From an uncultured Lachnospiraceae bacterium (GTDB lineage Bacteria > Bacillota > Clostridia > Lachnospirales > Lachnospiraceae), in the NCBI GenBank assembly GCA_902761665.1, contig CACWLA010000021.1:1-33297 (forward strand): a DNA stretch of 33,297 nt. The letters are read 5' to 3'. Below are positions 17,744 to 25,401 of this stretch, piece by piece. The position numbers and the translations under genes were made by a program. The notes below the pieces were generated by a model. It was not told the origin of the DNA. It made no database searches and was given only the letters and a program-made list of their open reading frames with translations. Numbering within the stretch: position 1 is the first letter of the stretch; each line of letters starts with the position of its first letter.

Positions 17744-17810
17744 CGAAAAGCACGATTTCCGGGGAGGACTCATTCCGGGGTCGTGACTGGGAGCGAAGGA
17801 GGTGGATCAT

Positions 17811-17993
17811 ATGTCTATTTGTCCCAAGAATAAGTCCTCTAAGGCAAGAAGAGACAGCCGCAGAGCAAACTGGAAGATGAGCAATCCTACTTTGGTCAAG
17901 TGCAGCAAATGCGGTGCGTTGATGGTACCTCACCAGGTCTGCAAGGCATGCGGCTCCTACAACAAGAAACAGATCGTTGAAGTCGACGAATGA
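17811..17993 (+). CDS. rpmF: Large ribosomal subunit protein bL32
   Basis: A 60-aa basic protein of the 50S subunit. The N-terminus MSICPKNKSSKARRDSRRANW and the zinc ribbon CSKCGALMVPHQVCKACGSY (two CxxC knuckles) identify bL32. The ATG at 17811 is preferred over an in-frame GTG at 17802, which lies within the AAGGAGG ribosome binding site region. The usual upstream partner (the DUF177/YceD gene) and downstream fatty-acid genes (plsX, acpP) are missing, and rpmF is a single transcription unit with its own consensus promoter and terminator. The four-cysteine form suggests zinc binding; a cysteine-free paralogue may exist elsewhere but cannot be judged here. Confidence 0.96.
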   Translation: MSICPKNKSSKARRDSRRANWKMSNPTLVKCSKCGALMVPHQVCKACGSYNKKQIVEVDE

Positions 17994-18008
17994 TTCGAAG
18001 GCTTTAAG

Positions 18009-18044
18009 AAAGACCGCGGACGGAAAAGCGTCCGCGGTCTTTTT
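18009..18044 (+). terminator. Terminator of rpmF
   Basis: Perfect 14-bp stem AAAGACCGCGGACG/CGTCCGCGGTCTTT with a 6-base loop and a T-run, 15 bp after the stop codon. Confidence 0.95.
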
Positions 18045-18058
18045 GCGTCTTCGGGAGC

Positions 18059-18085
18059 TGTCATCCTGACGCAGCGAAGGATCTT
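18059..18085 (-). repeat. Dispersed repeat, single copy abutting a stop codon
   Basis: TGTCATCCTGACGCAGCGAA followed by GGATCTT, the same element as at 6092-6164 in one copy. On the minus strand it starts at the base after the TAG stop of the ABC exporter gene and could fold only imperfectly by itself. Confidence 0.75.
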
Positions 18086-19876
18086 CTACTCAAACTGGCT
18101 GGCATACAGCCGGTAATAGAACCCTTTCCTTTCCATCAGTTCGCCGTGCGTGCCCTGCTCGACCACGTCGCCGTGATCGACGACGAGGATCCGGTCGGCG
18201 TTCTGGACCGTGGAGAGGCGGTGTGCGATCACGAAGCTGGTCTTGCCCTGCATGAGGCTCCGGATGGCCCGCTGCACCTGCCGTTCGGTATTCGTATCGA
18301 CGTTTGAAGTCGCTTCGTCCAGGATCAGCATGTTGTTGTCGTAGAGCATGGCCCGCGCGATCGTCAGCAGCTGTTTCTGTCCCTTGGAAATGTTGCCGCC
18401 GTCTTCGGTGATCACCGTATTGTAGCCGTTCGGAAGCCGCATGATGTAACCGTGGATCCGGGCGGCCTTCGCGGCGGCAACGACTTCGTCCATCGAAGCA
18501 TTTTCCTTGCCGTAGGCGATGTTGTCGTAAATGGTCCCGTTGAAAAGCCAGGTGTCCTGCAGGACCATTGCGTAGGCACGGCGCAGGCTCTCCATGGTGT
18601 ATTCCCGCTGCTCCCTGCCGTCCACGAGGATGCGTCCGCCGTTCGGGTCGTAGAAGCGCATGAGCAGGTTGATGATGGTAGTCTTGCCGGCACCGGTGGG
18701 GCCGACGATCGCAACGGTCTGCCCGGGCTTCGCCTCCAGGGAAAGATCGTGCAGAACGGTCTTTTCCGGAACGTAGCCGAAGCTGACGTGGTCGGCTTCC
18801 ACATGGCCTTCGCAGTTTTCGAGCTCGGCGGCGCCGTAGAGATCCTTCGCCTCCTCGGGCTCGTCCAGCAGGCGGAAGACGCGCTCCGAAGCCGCGAGCG
18901 CCGAGAAGATCTCGTTGATGATGTTGGAGATCTCATTGATCGGTCCCGAGAACTTGCGGCTGTAGAGGACGAAGCTGGAGATCTGGTCAAGGCCGACGAT
19001 CTTCAGCATGTACAGCACCGCGCCGCCCATGCCGATAGCGGCCAGGCCGAAATTCGAGATCATGCCGATGGTCGGGCCCATGGTCATGCCCAGACCGTCG
19101 GCATTTTTGTAGGCTTCTGCGGCATCGCGGTTGATGCGGCTGAATTTCCCGCAGACCGCGTCCTCGTGCGCATAAGCAAGGATCGTTTTCTGCCCGGTGA
19201 ACATTTCCTCCGCAAAGCCGTTCATCGCCCCGTAGGCGGCGCTCCGGCGCGCGTAGCGGGGACGGGTCTTTTTCGACATGCTGCGGGTAAAGAGCACGCT
19301 CACGGGGATCGTAAAGAGCATGCAGAAAACGAGCGGGATAGAGATCGTGCACATCATGATAAAGCTGCCCGCGACCGTGATGAAGCTTGTCAGGATCTGG
19401 ATCACGTCGGAGGAGAGGCTGAGTGCGACCACGTCGATGTCGTAGCTCACGCGGCTGATGATGTCGCCGGCCTGGTTGCGGTCGAAATAGCCGACCGGCA
19501 GGGTCATGAGCTTATTGAAAACGTCGCGGCGCATGTTGCGCGCGATGCGCCGGCCCACCCGCATCATGCAGATGTTCACGGTAAAGTTGAGCACGTTGCT
19601 CCCGGCATAGAAGAGGAGCATCAGCATGGCGTAGTGTCTGACGAGCGCCATGTCGATCATTCCCCTGCCCAGCTTCGCGCCGGCCTCCGCGACGCCGATG
19701 GCCTTGCCCGCAAAGCGCGGGCCGAGGAGGTTCCCGACGTTCCCGGCGAGCGAGAAGCAAAGCAGGAGGAGAACGATCCATTTGTATTCCATGAGATAGG
19801 TGAGGATCCGCTTCAGGGCGCCTTTCGCGTCCTTCGGTTTTTCCTTGACTCTTCCTCTGTCACCTTTTCCCGGCAT
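18086..19876 (-). CDS. ABC exporter half-transporter, subunit with catalytic Walker B Glu
   Basis: A 596-aa type IV ABC half-transporter. Six membrane helices lie within about residues 33-320, followed by an ATPase with Walker A GPTGAGKTT (392-400), signature ISKGQ (496-500), Walker B LILDE with catalytic E521, and switch H552. The signature departs from LSGGQ. The previous gene encodes a half-transporter with an intact LSGGQ but a defective Walker B, so the two should form a heterodimer with one active and one degenerate ATP site. The ATG at 19876 is chosen because TAGGAGGTG precedes it; the frame extends to 19897 without a site. It starts 10 bp after the partner's stop. Multidrug or lipid export is likely; the substrate is unknown. 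Confidence 0.93.
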   Translation of the reverse strand: MPGKGDRGRVKEKPKDAKGALKRILTYLMEYKWIVLLLLCFSLAGNVGNLLGPRFAGKAIGVAEAGAKLGRGMIDMALVRHYAMLMLLFYAGSNVLNFTVNICMMRVGRRIARNMRRDVFNKLMTLPVGYFDRNQAGDIISRVSYDIDVVALSLSSDVIQILTSFITVAGSFIMMCTISIPLVFCMLFTIPVSVLFTRSMSKKTRPRYARRSAAYGAMNGFAEEMFTGQKTILAYAHEDAVCGKFSRINRDAAEAYKNADGLGMTMGPTIGMISNFGLAAIGMGGAVLYMLKIVGLDQISSFVLYSRKFSGPINEISNIINEIFSALAASERVFRLLDEPEEAKDLYGAAELENCEGHVEADHVSFGYVPEKTVLHDLSLEAKPGQTVAIVGPTGAGKTTIINLLMRFYDPNGGRILVDGREQREYTMESLRRAYAMVLQDTWLFNGTIYDNIAYGKENASMDEVVAAAKAARIHGYIMRLPNGYNTVITEDGGNISKGQKQLLTIARAMLYDNNMLILDEATSNVDTNTERQVQRAIRSLMQGKTSFVIAHRLSTVQNADRILVVDHGDVVEQGTHGELMERKGFYYRLYASQFE

Positions 19877-19886
19877 GACGCACCTC

Positions 19887-21644
19887 CTAACCCGCAATGG
19901 CGCCCATCTGGATCTCGTAGATCTCGCGATAGGCGGGGCAGGAGCGAAGCAGCTCCTCGTGCGTGCCGTAACCGATGCAGCGGCCGTTGTCCAGTACCAG
20001 GATCTGTTTCATGTTCATGACGCTGGAAACGCGCTGGGCGATCATGATCAGCGTGCTGCTTCCGTGGTGTTCGGCAATGGCTTTCCGCATGGCGGCGTCA
20101 GTCCGGTAGTCGAGCGCGGAGGAGGCGTCGTCCAGAATCAGGATCTCCGGATCCGCGGCGAGGGCGCGCGCGACCATCAGGCGCTGCTTCTGACCGCCGG
20201 AAAGGTTCATGCCCTTGATGGCGGCCAGATAGTCCAGACCTTCGGGGAGGCTGTCGATGTATTCGGAAGCCTGCGCGTCGCCGGCAGCTTTCAGGAGCGC
20301 ATCTTCCGTGAGCCCGCGGCCGAAATCAATGTTTTCACGAAGCGTATCCTGGAAGATCATGTCGTTCTGGAAGGCGGCGCCGAAACGGCGGCGGAGCGCG
20401 TCCTTTTCATAGGTGCGCACGTCCCGGCCGTCCACGAACACGCCGCCGGAGGTCGCATCATAGAAATGCATCAGCAGGCTCACGACGGTGGATTTACCGC
20501 AGCCCGTCGGACCGATGATGCCGAGGCTTTCGCCCTTCTTCACGGCAAAACTGATGTCTTCGAGCGCCTTTTCCCGCTGCCCGCCGGCAAAGCCCTCACT
20601 GTCACCGCTGCCTTCGCCGTAGGAGAAATCGACGTGCTCAAAGCGGATGAACTCATCGCCCGAAGGCTTAAGCCCCTGCGACTCGGGAAGGACGTCTTCG
20701 TCCGTTTCCGTCTGCAGCACGGCGTCGATGCGGTCCGCGCTGGCGCTGGCTTTGGACATCGTCATGAAGATGCGGGAGAGGCCCATCACGCCCATGGAGA
20801 TCATGTTGAAATAGGTCAGGAAGGCGAGAATCACGCCGGGCTTCATGAGGCCGTCGTTGACGCGGCCGGCACCGATCAGGACGACCAGCGTGAGGCCGGT
20901 GTTCAGGCAGAGCTGCATGAACGGGCCGGGCACCGCCATGATGGTCGCCGCCTTGATGTCGCTTTTCGTCATGTCGTCGTTGGCAGCGGCAAAACGGCGC
21001 ATTTCATAGTCTTCCTTGGAAAGCGCCTTGACCACGCGGATGCCGGTGATGTTTTCCCGCATGACGCGGACGATGGTGTCCAGCTTAGCCTGGACTTTCT
21101 TATAAAGGGGAATGCCCCGTGAGGAGACGAAGAGGATGACCGCGATGAGGAAGGGCAGCATGATGACCAGGATCAGCGCGAGATGCGCGTCCATGACGAG
21201 AGTCACGATCACGCCGCCGATCAGCATCATCGGCGCACGCACGCAGAGCGTCTGGAACTGCTGGACCGCGGACTGGACGTTGTAGCTGTCGGAGGTCATG
21301 CGGGAAATGAGGCTCGGCAGGCCGAAACTGTCGAACTGCGCGCCGTTCAGATTGGAAGTTTTGATGAACAGTTCCTGACGGATCTCATAGCTCATCCGGT
21401 GGGCGTTGTCCACGGCTTTCCGGTTCGCCGTCACGTTCAGCTGGCGGCAGATGACGGCCGCGCCGAACATGGCCAGCCCCCACAGGATGACGGGGAGGAG
21501 CCCCCCGGACGGGACCACTTCGTCCACGACGTGTTCGAAGATATAGGGGATCGTCAGCTCGGAAAGCGTACCCAGCAGCTTGATGAAAACGGCAAGCAGC
21601 ACGGCTTTCCGGTAACGCCCCAGAGTGCGGAGAATCAGCTTCAT
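19887..21644 (-). CDS. ABC exporter half-transporter, subunit with degenerate ATP site
   Basis: A 585-aa ABC half-transporter and partner of the following gene. Six membrane helices lie in about residues 12-300. The ATPase has Walker A GPTGCGKST (378-386) and a canonical LSGGQ (481-485), but Walker B reads LILDD, with D506 in place of the catalytic glutamate, and the switch histidine is replaced by Q537 (MIAQRVSS). Together with the partner's ISKGQ, all three changes fall in the same composite nucleotide site, as in TM287/288-type heterodimers. A Gly/Ser-rich insertion at about 343-357 lies just before the ATPase core. An AAAGGAG ribosome binding site precedes the ATG at 21644, and the gene has its own promoter. 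It is the first gene of a two-gene operon. Confidence 0.93.
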   Translation of the reverse strand: MKLILRTLGRYRKAVLLAVFIKLLGTLSELTIPYIFEHVVDEVVPSGGLLPVILWGLAMFGAAVICRQLNVTANRKAVDNAHRMSYEIRQELFIKTSNLNGAQFDSFGLPSLISRMTSDSYNVQSAVQQFQTLCVRAPMMLIGGVIVTLVMDAHLALILVIMLPFLIAVILFVSSRGIPLYKKVQAKLDTIVRVMRENITGIRVVKALSKEDYEMRRFAAANDDMTKSDIKAATIMAVPGPFMQLCLNTGLTLVVLIGAGRVNDGLMKPGVILAFLTYFNMISMGVMGLSRIFMTMSKASASADRIDAVLQTETDEDVLPESQGLKPSGDEFIRFEHVDFSYGEGSGDSEGFAGGQREKALEDISFAVKKGESLGIIGPTGCGKSTVVSLLMHFYDATSGGVFVDGRDVRTYEKDALRRRFGAAFQNDMIFQDTLRENIDFGRGLTEDALLKAAGDAQASEYIDSLPEGLDYLAAIKGMNLSGGQKQRLMVARALAADPEILILDDASSALDYRTDAAMRKAIAEHHGSSTLIMIAQRVSSVMNMKQILVLDNGRCIGYGTHEELLRSCPAYREIYEIQMGAIAG

Positions 21645-21691
21645 GAAAACTCCTTTCCGGGAGAAAGCGAAATGCCTTTTGGATCAAACCA

Positions 21692-21721
21692 AGTATAGCA
21701 CCGAATCGGCGCTTTTTTCAA
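21692..21721 (-). promoter_or_regulatory. Promoter of the ABC exporter operon
   Basis: On the minus strand TTGAAA (21716-21721), 18 bp, TATACT (21692-21697), about 48 bp before the start codon of the first subunit. Confidence 0.7.
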
Positions 21722-22050
21722 CAAAAGACGGTCTTCATGCAGCACGGAAGAAGTTTTTTGCGAAAAGAGGCCTTTCGTGCAACAAAAAGACGGAAGTGTT
21801 GCGCGGTGCGGCGCGCTGTCGCGTGACAGGAAAGTGAGACGGCGCTATGCTTGATCCGGTTCGAAAAGGAAGAGCCGAAAGGGACTGGGAACAACGGTAT
21901 CATGCCGCAGATATGATCACGCGAAAGCCGAAGACCGGGAGCGGTGCCGAACGTCCGGGCAGCAGCCCTGCGAAAGCCGACCCGTAATACCCTTCTGCAA
22001 TCATTATGGAGAATCGCTTTCGGAAAGCGGCTGAAAACAGACCGAATTCC
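21722..22050. other. Long intergenic region without an assigned gene
   Basis: About 330 bp between the divergent ABC exporter and GH18 promoters. I see no convincing coding sequence: an open frame continuing upstream of the GH18 gene lacks a ribosome binding site and crosses the promoter. The 11-mer GCGAAAGCCGA occurs at 21921-21931 and 21970-21980, 49 bp apart, in a GC-rich, structure-prone stretch (about 21845-21995). It does not match the conserved cores of the cobalamin, c-di-AMP, c-di-GMP, TPP or ZTP riboswitches as I know them. A small RNA gene is possible. Confidence 0.4.
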
Positions 22051-22080
22051 TTTACAATCCGGAGCGGATTATGCTATACT
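22051..22080 (+). promoter_or_regulatory. Promoter of the GH18 gene
   Basis: TTTACA (22051-22056), 18 bp, TATACT (22075-22080). Transcription would start about 20 bp before the start codon, so the upstream structured region is outside the mRNA unless another promoter exists. Confidence 0.75.
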
Positions 22081-22105
22081 GCAGCCGGAGAGGAGAGGAA
22101 AAATC

Positions 22106-23797
22106 ATGGTCTCGCACAAGAAAAAAAAGAAAAAAGTCCCTGTGTGGCCCGTCCTTGCCGTCGTGGCTGTACTGCTGACCGTGGCTGTCATTCTGGAAGT
22201 CCGGCCGAGCACGGAACAGGCGGATCTGGACCAGTATTTTGCCTCCCGACCCGGCGCTCTTGCCGTGGTCACCAATGACGTTCTGTCTCATGAAGATGCG
22301 GTCATCGAAGACGGAGCCGTTTACCTTTCTCCATCCTATCTGCTGAAGATCAATGCCCGGTTTTATCTGGATGAGACCGAGGAAATACTGCTGTACACTC
22401 TGCCCGACAAGACCCTCTGGGCTGACAAGGGGGCGGTATTCGAAGGGCATCCTGTCCTTCGGAGAACGAACGGTGCTCTCTACGTGCTGCTGGACTATGC
22501 CGCGCAGTACACGGACATGCACTGGAAGCTATATGCCGACCCCGACAGGCTGGTGATCCGGACGGCCTTCGGCGAGCAGGACATTCTGACGGCGGAAGAA
22601 AATATCACGCTGCGGAAGGAAGCCAGAGTATCGAGCCCCATCATGGCGACGCTGGCAGCGGGCGAAAAAGTCCGTTTCCTTAAGCAGCAGTCCAAGTGGT
22701 ATTACGTCTGTACGGAAGACGGTATCGAGGGATACATTGACCGGTCCGGCCAAATGACGGCCGGCAAGGAGACGCTGTCCCACGTTTACACGGAGCCTGC
22801 TTACGAAGGGGTTTCTACCCGTCAGAACATCTGCCTGGTCTGGCACCAGATCGCCTACCGGGACATCGATAACGGAAAACTGGGTGAACTCATGGCTGAA
22901 GCAAAGGGGGTAACGGTTGTTTCACCCACCTGGTTTTTCCTGAACGACGGAGAGGGCGGTTTTGACAACGCTTCATCCGCGGCTTACGTGGAACAGGCAC
23001 ATGCCATGGGCCTCGAGGTCTGGGCATTGGTCAACAACATGGATTACGAGGTATACGGCGACCGGCTGAAAGCGGTGATGAACGAGACCACGAAGCGCAC
23101 CAGACTGGTGCAGGAACTGGTTAACGCCGTCACTGCCGTGGGCGCCGACGGGCTCAACGTGGACATCGAGAATCTGCCTTCTGACGCGGGAAGGGGATTC
23201 GTACAGTTCATCCGCGAGCTGTCGCTTGCCTGCCACCGGAAAGGGCTCGTGCTGTCGGTCGACAACTACGTGCCTACCGCCTGGACGGCTCACTACGACC
23301 GTAAGGAGCAGGGAATCTTTGCGGATTATCTCATCGTCATGGGGTATGACGAACACTATCAGGGATCGGAAGCCGGTTCTTCCGCCTCGCTCGGCTTTGT
23401 CACGTCGGGCCTGGAGAAGACGCTGGCGCAGGTCTCCGCGGAGAAGGTCATCCTGGGCGTTCCGTTCTTTTCCAGGGTCTGGAAGGGCACCGGCGCCAAG
23501 CCCGACAGTAGCCTGCTGAACATGAATGCGACGGCTGAACTTCTTGCGCAGTACGGCGCGCAGCCCGCATGGGATGCCGCTACGGGGCAGAATTATGCGG
23601 AATTCACCATGGAGGGCGAGCGAGCCAGAGTCTGGATCGAAGACGCGGAATCCATGGCAGCCCGCCTGGCGGCAGTCCGTCCCTCCAAACCGGCAGGCCT
23701 TGCGGCCTGGCGGCTGGGAATGGAAACGCCGGAGGTCTGGAAACTGTTCGAACGTTATTTCAGCGGAGCCGATCTTTCAGGAGCAGCCGGTCCTTAA
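22106..23797 (+). CDS. Membrane-anchored SH3/glycoside hydrolase family 18 protein
   Basis: A 563-aa exported protein. A lysine-rich start (MVSHKKKKKK) precedes an uncleaved signal anchor at about 12-31. Residues 40-155 resemble the N-terminal module of clostridial GH18 envelope proteins, and 160-215 form a bacterial SH3 domain (LRKEARVSSPIMATLAAGEKVRF... with EGYID). A GH18 barrel spans about 240-555. The catalytic motif DGLNVDIE (348-355) is intact, with E355 as proton donor, and YDEHYQGSEAGS is a typical barrel segment. Such proteins act on cell-wall or spore-cortex polysaccharides containing N-acetylglucosamine. The ATG at 22106 has GGAGAGGAG upstream and lies after the promoter, which excludes the longer frame from 21944. 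It is monocistronic, with a terminator behind it. Confidence 0.9.
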   Translation: MVSHKKKKKKVPVWPVLAVVAVLLTVAVILEVRPSTEQADLDQYFASRPGALAVVTNDVLSHEDAVIEDGAVYLSPSYLLKINARFYLDETEEILLYTLPDKTLWADKGAVFEGHPVLRRTNGALYVLLDYAAQYTDMHWKLYADPDRLVIRTAFGEQDILTAEENITLRKEARVSSPIMATLAAGEKVRFLKQQSKWYYVCTEDGIEGYIDRSGQMTAGKETLSHVYTEPAYEGVSTRQNICLVWHQIAYRDIDNGKLGELMAEAKGVTVVSPTWFFLNDGEGGFDNASSAAYVEQAHAMGLEVWALVNNMDYEVYGDRLKAVMNETTKRTRLVQELVNAVTAVGADGLNVDIENLPSDAGRGFVQFIRELSLACHRKGLVLSVDNYVPTAWTAHYDRKEQGIFADYLIVMGYDEHYQGSEAGSSASLGFVTSGLEKTLAQVSAEKVILGVPFFSRVWKGTGAKPDSSLLNMNATAELLAQYGAQPAWDAATGQNYAEFTMEGERARVWIEDAESMAARLAAVRPSKPAGLAAWRLGMETPEVWKLFERYFSGADLSGAAGP

Positions 23798-23842
23798 CAG
23801 CCGGGTGTCCGAAAGAGAGAAAAGAAAACAGACACGCGAACC

Positions 23843-23874
23843 GGGGGCAGCCGAAAGGCTGCCCTCTTTTTTTC
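23843..23874 (+). terminator. Terminator of the GH18 gene
   Basis: Stem GGGCAGCC/GGCTGCCC with a GAAA loop followed by CTCTTTTTTT. The T-run leads straight into the -35 element of the next promoter. Confidence 0.93.
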
Positions 23875-23903
23875 TTGCGGTTTTCCTCTGGAAAAGGTAT
23901 AAT
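23875..23903 (+). promoter_or_regulatory. Promoter of the MATE gene
   Basis: TTGCGG (23875-23880), 17 bp, TATAAT (23898-23903). The -10 element overlaps the in-frame ATG at 23902, which rules that codon out as a start and supports ATG 23956. Confidence 0.78.
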
Positions 23904-23955
23904 GATTTCATCAGCCGGCAGAAGTGTTGCAGCGCCGGAGAAAGAAGCGATTTTT

Positions 23956-25368
23956 ATGGGGCCGGCAGGGAAAGTCAAAGAATTATTCGGAACAACGGCC
24001 CTGCTCGACGGCCGGACGGCGGCCGGGGAGATTCCCCCGGCGGGAGACTTGTACCGGCGTTTTCTGAAACTGGCCGGTCCTTCCGTGGTTGAAGCCGTCC
24101 TGGTCGCCCTCGTCGGCATCGTAGATACGATCATGGTCAGTACGCTGGGGGATCTTGCCATCGACGCCGTCGGGATCAGCACGCAGCCGAAATTCGTGAT
24201 CCTCTGCTTCATCTTTGCCCTGAGTACCGGAACGACTGCAGTCGTGGCAAGGCGCAAAGGCCAGGAAGACCGGACGGGCGCCAACGCGGTGCTGCGCAAC
24301 ATCTTCGTCATCGGTCTTCTGCTCATTTTGCTGCTGACCATGCTCGGCCGTGCTTTTGCGGAACCCTTCCTGCGCTTTGCCGGCGCGCATGATTCGTACA
24401 TCGAAGACGCCGTCGTTTATTTCCGCATCATCTGCATCAGCCTGATCTTTCAGGGGCTGAACATCCTGATCAATTCAGCGCAGAAGGGCAGCGGCAACAC
24501 GAAGATCTCCATGACCACGAATCTGATCGGCAACCTGGTCAACATTCTGTTCAACTGGCTGCTCATCAATGGGATCGGGCCTTTCCCCCGCCTGGAGGTA
24601 AGGGGCGCGGCCATCGCCACGCTGATCGGCGCCGTGTGTGCCTGCACGATCTCGGTGGTGCGGCTGTTCATCCGGAAGCATTACCTGAACGTTTTCGTGA
24701 AGGCCGCATGGAAACTGTCCTTCCCGGTCCTGAAGCCGGTCTTCAAGGTCAGTTCGAGCGCGCTCGTCGAGCAGCTCATCATGCGTTTCGGCTTCTTCAC
24801 CTTCAACATGATCGTGGCGAAGCTGGATCCGATATCCTACGCGACGCACATCATCTGCATGAACATGATGTCGCTGTCGTTCTGCTTCGGCGACGGCTTC
24901 CAGGTCGCGGCAACGGCGCTCGCGGGCCAGAGCCTCGGGGCGAAGCGGCCGGACCTTGCGTACATGTACTGCGGCATCGGGCGGCGCGTGGTCGTGATCG
25001 TGTCCACGCTGCTGAGCATATTCTTCATCACGATGCGCTATCCGCTGATGCGGCTCTACACCGATACGCCCGAGATCATCGAGATGGGCGGGGTCTGCCT
25101 GCTGATGCTTTCGGTGATCACCTACATGCAGACGGCGCAGGTGATCTGCACCGGGTGCCTAAGGGGCGCCGGCGATACGCGCTATACGGCGATGATCTCT
25201 CTCATCGCCATCGGCATCATCCGCCCGTTCAGCAGCTACGTATTTGCTTATATTGCCGGCTGGGGCCTGTACGGCGCCTGGTTCGGCACGCTCTTCGATC
25301 AAACCATGAGAATGGTACTAAGTTCCGCCCGTGTCCGTAAGGGCAAATGGGTGGAGATCCAATTATAA
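23956..25368 (+). CDS. MATE-family multidrug/cation antiporter
   Basis: A 470-aa integral membrane protein with about 12 hydrophobic helices in two similar halves. Family features include RRFLKLAGPSVVEAVLVALVGIVDTIMVSTLG at the first helix, AQKGSGNTKISM, and in the second half TALAGQSLGAKRPDLA and CLRGAGDTRYTA. MATE proteins export organic cations or other compounds using a Na+ or H+ gradient. The frame is open from 23569, but that part overlaps the GH18 gene, and the promoter lies at 23875-23903; the ATG at 23956 gives a normal length. Its ribosome binding site is weak (GAAAGAAG), so the exact start is less certain than the gene. The phosphohexomutase gene follows after 33 bp. Confidence 0.92.
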   Translation: MGPAGKVKELFGTTALLDGRTAAGEIPPAGDLYRRFLKLAGPSVVEAVLVALVGIVDTIMVSTLGDLAIDAVGISTQPKFVILCFIFALSTGTTAVVARRKGQEDRTGANAVLRNIFVIGLLLILLLTMLGRAFAEPFLRFAGAHDSYIEDAVVYFRIICISLIFQGLNILINSAQKGSGNTKISMTTNLIGNLVNILFNWLLINGIGPFPRLEVRGAAIATLIGAVCACTISVVRLFIRKHYLNVFVKAAWKLSFPVLKPVFKVSSSALVEQLIMRFGFFTFNMIVAKLDPISYATHIICMNMMSLSFCFGDGFQVAATALAGQSLGAKRPDLAYMYCGIGRRVVVIVSTLLSIFFITMRYPLMRLYTDTPEIIEMGGVCLLMLSVITYMQTAQVICTGCLRGAGDTRYTAMISLIAIGIIRPFSSYVFAYIAGWGLYGAWFGTLFDQTMRMVLSSARVRKGKWVEIQL

Positions 25369-25401
25369 ATCATGCGGGGATCCCGCGGAAATGAGGTAAA
25401 C

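Noticed and set aside
17779-17790. GGTCGTGACTGG in the rpmF leader, like the 5' core of a ZTP (pfl) riboswitch
   Set aside because: The required second conserved core (CCGCCTGGGC type) is absent before the start codon 20 bp later, and rpmF is not a purine or one-carbon gene. Chance similarity.
18452-21122. Long plus-strand open frames (522 and 440 codons) opposite the ABC exporter genes
   Set aside because: Same shadow effect. The minus-strand frames hold intact Walker motifs and fit the two-gene operon.
21944-22105. N-terminal extension of the GH18 protein by 54 residues
   Set aside because: It would cross the promoter at 22051-22080, has no ribosome binding site, and would hide the lysine-rich signal anchor that begins at 22106.
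23569-23955. N-terminal extension of the MATE protein
   Set aside because: This stretch overlaps the GH18 gene, its terminator and the MATE promoter. MATE proteins of normal length begin near 23956.
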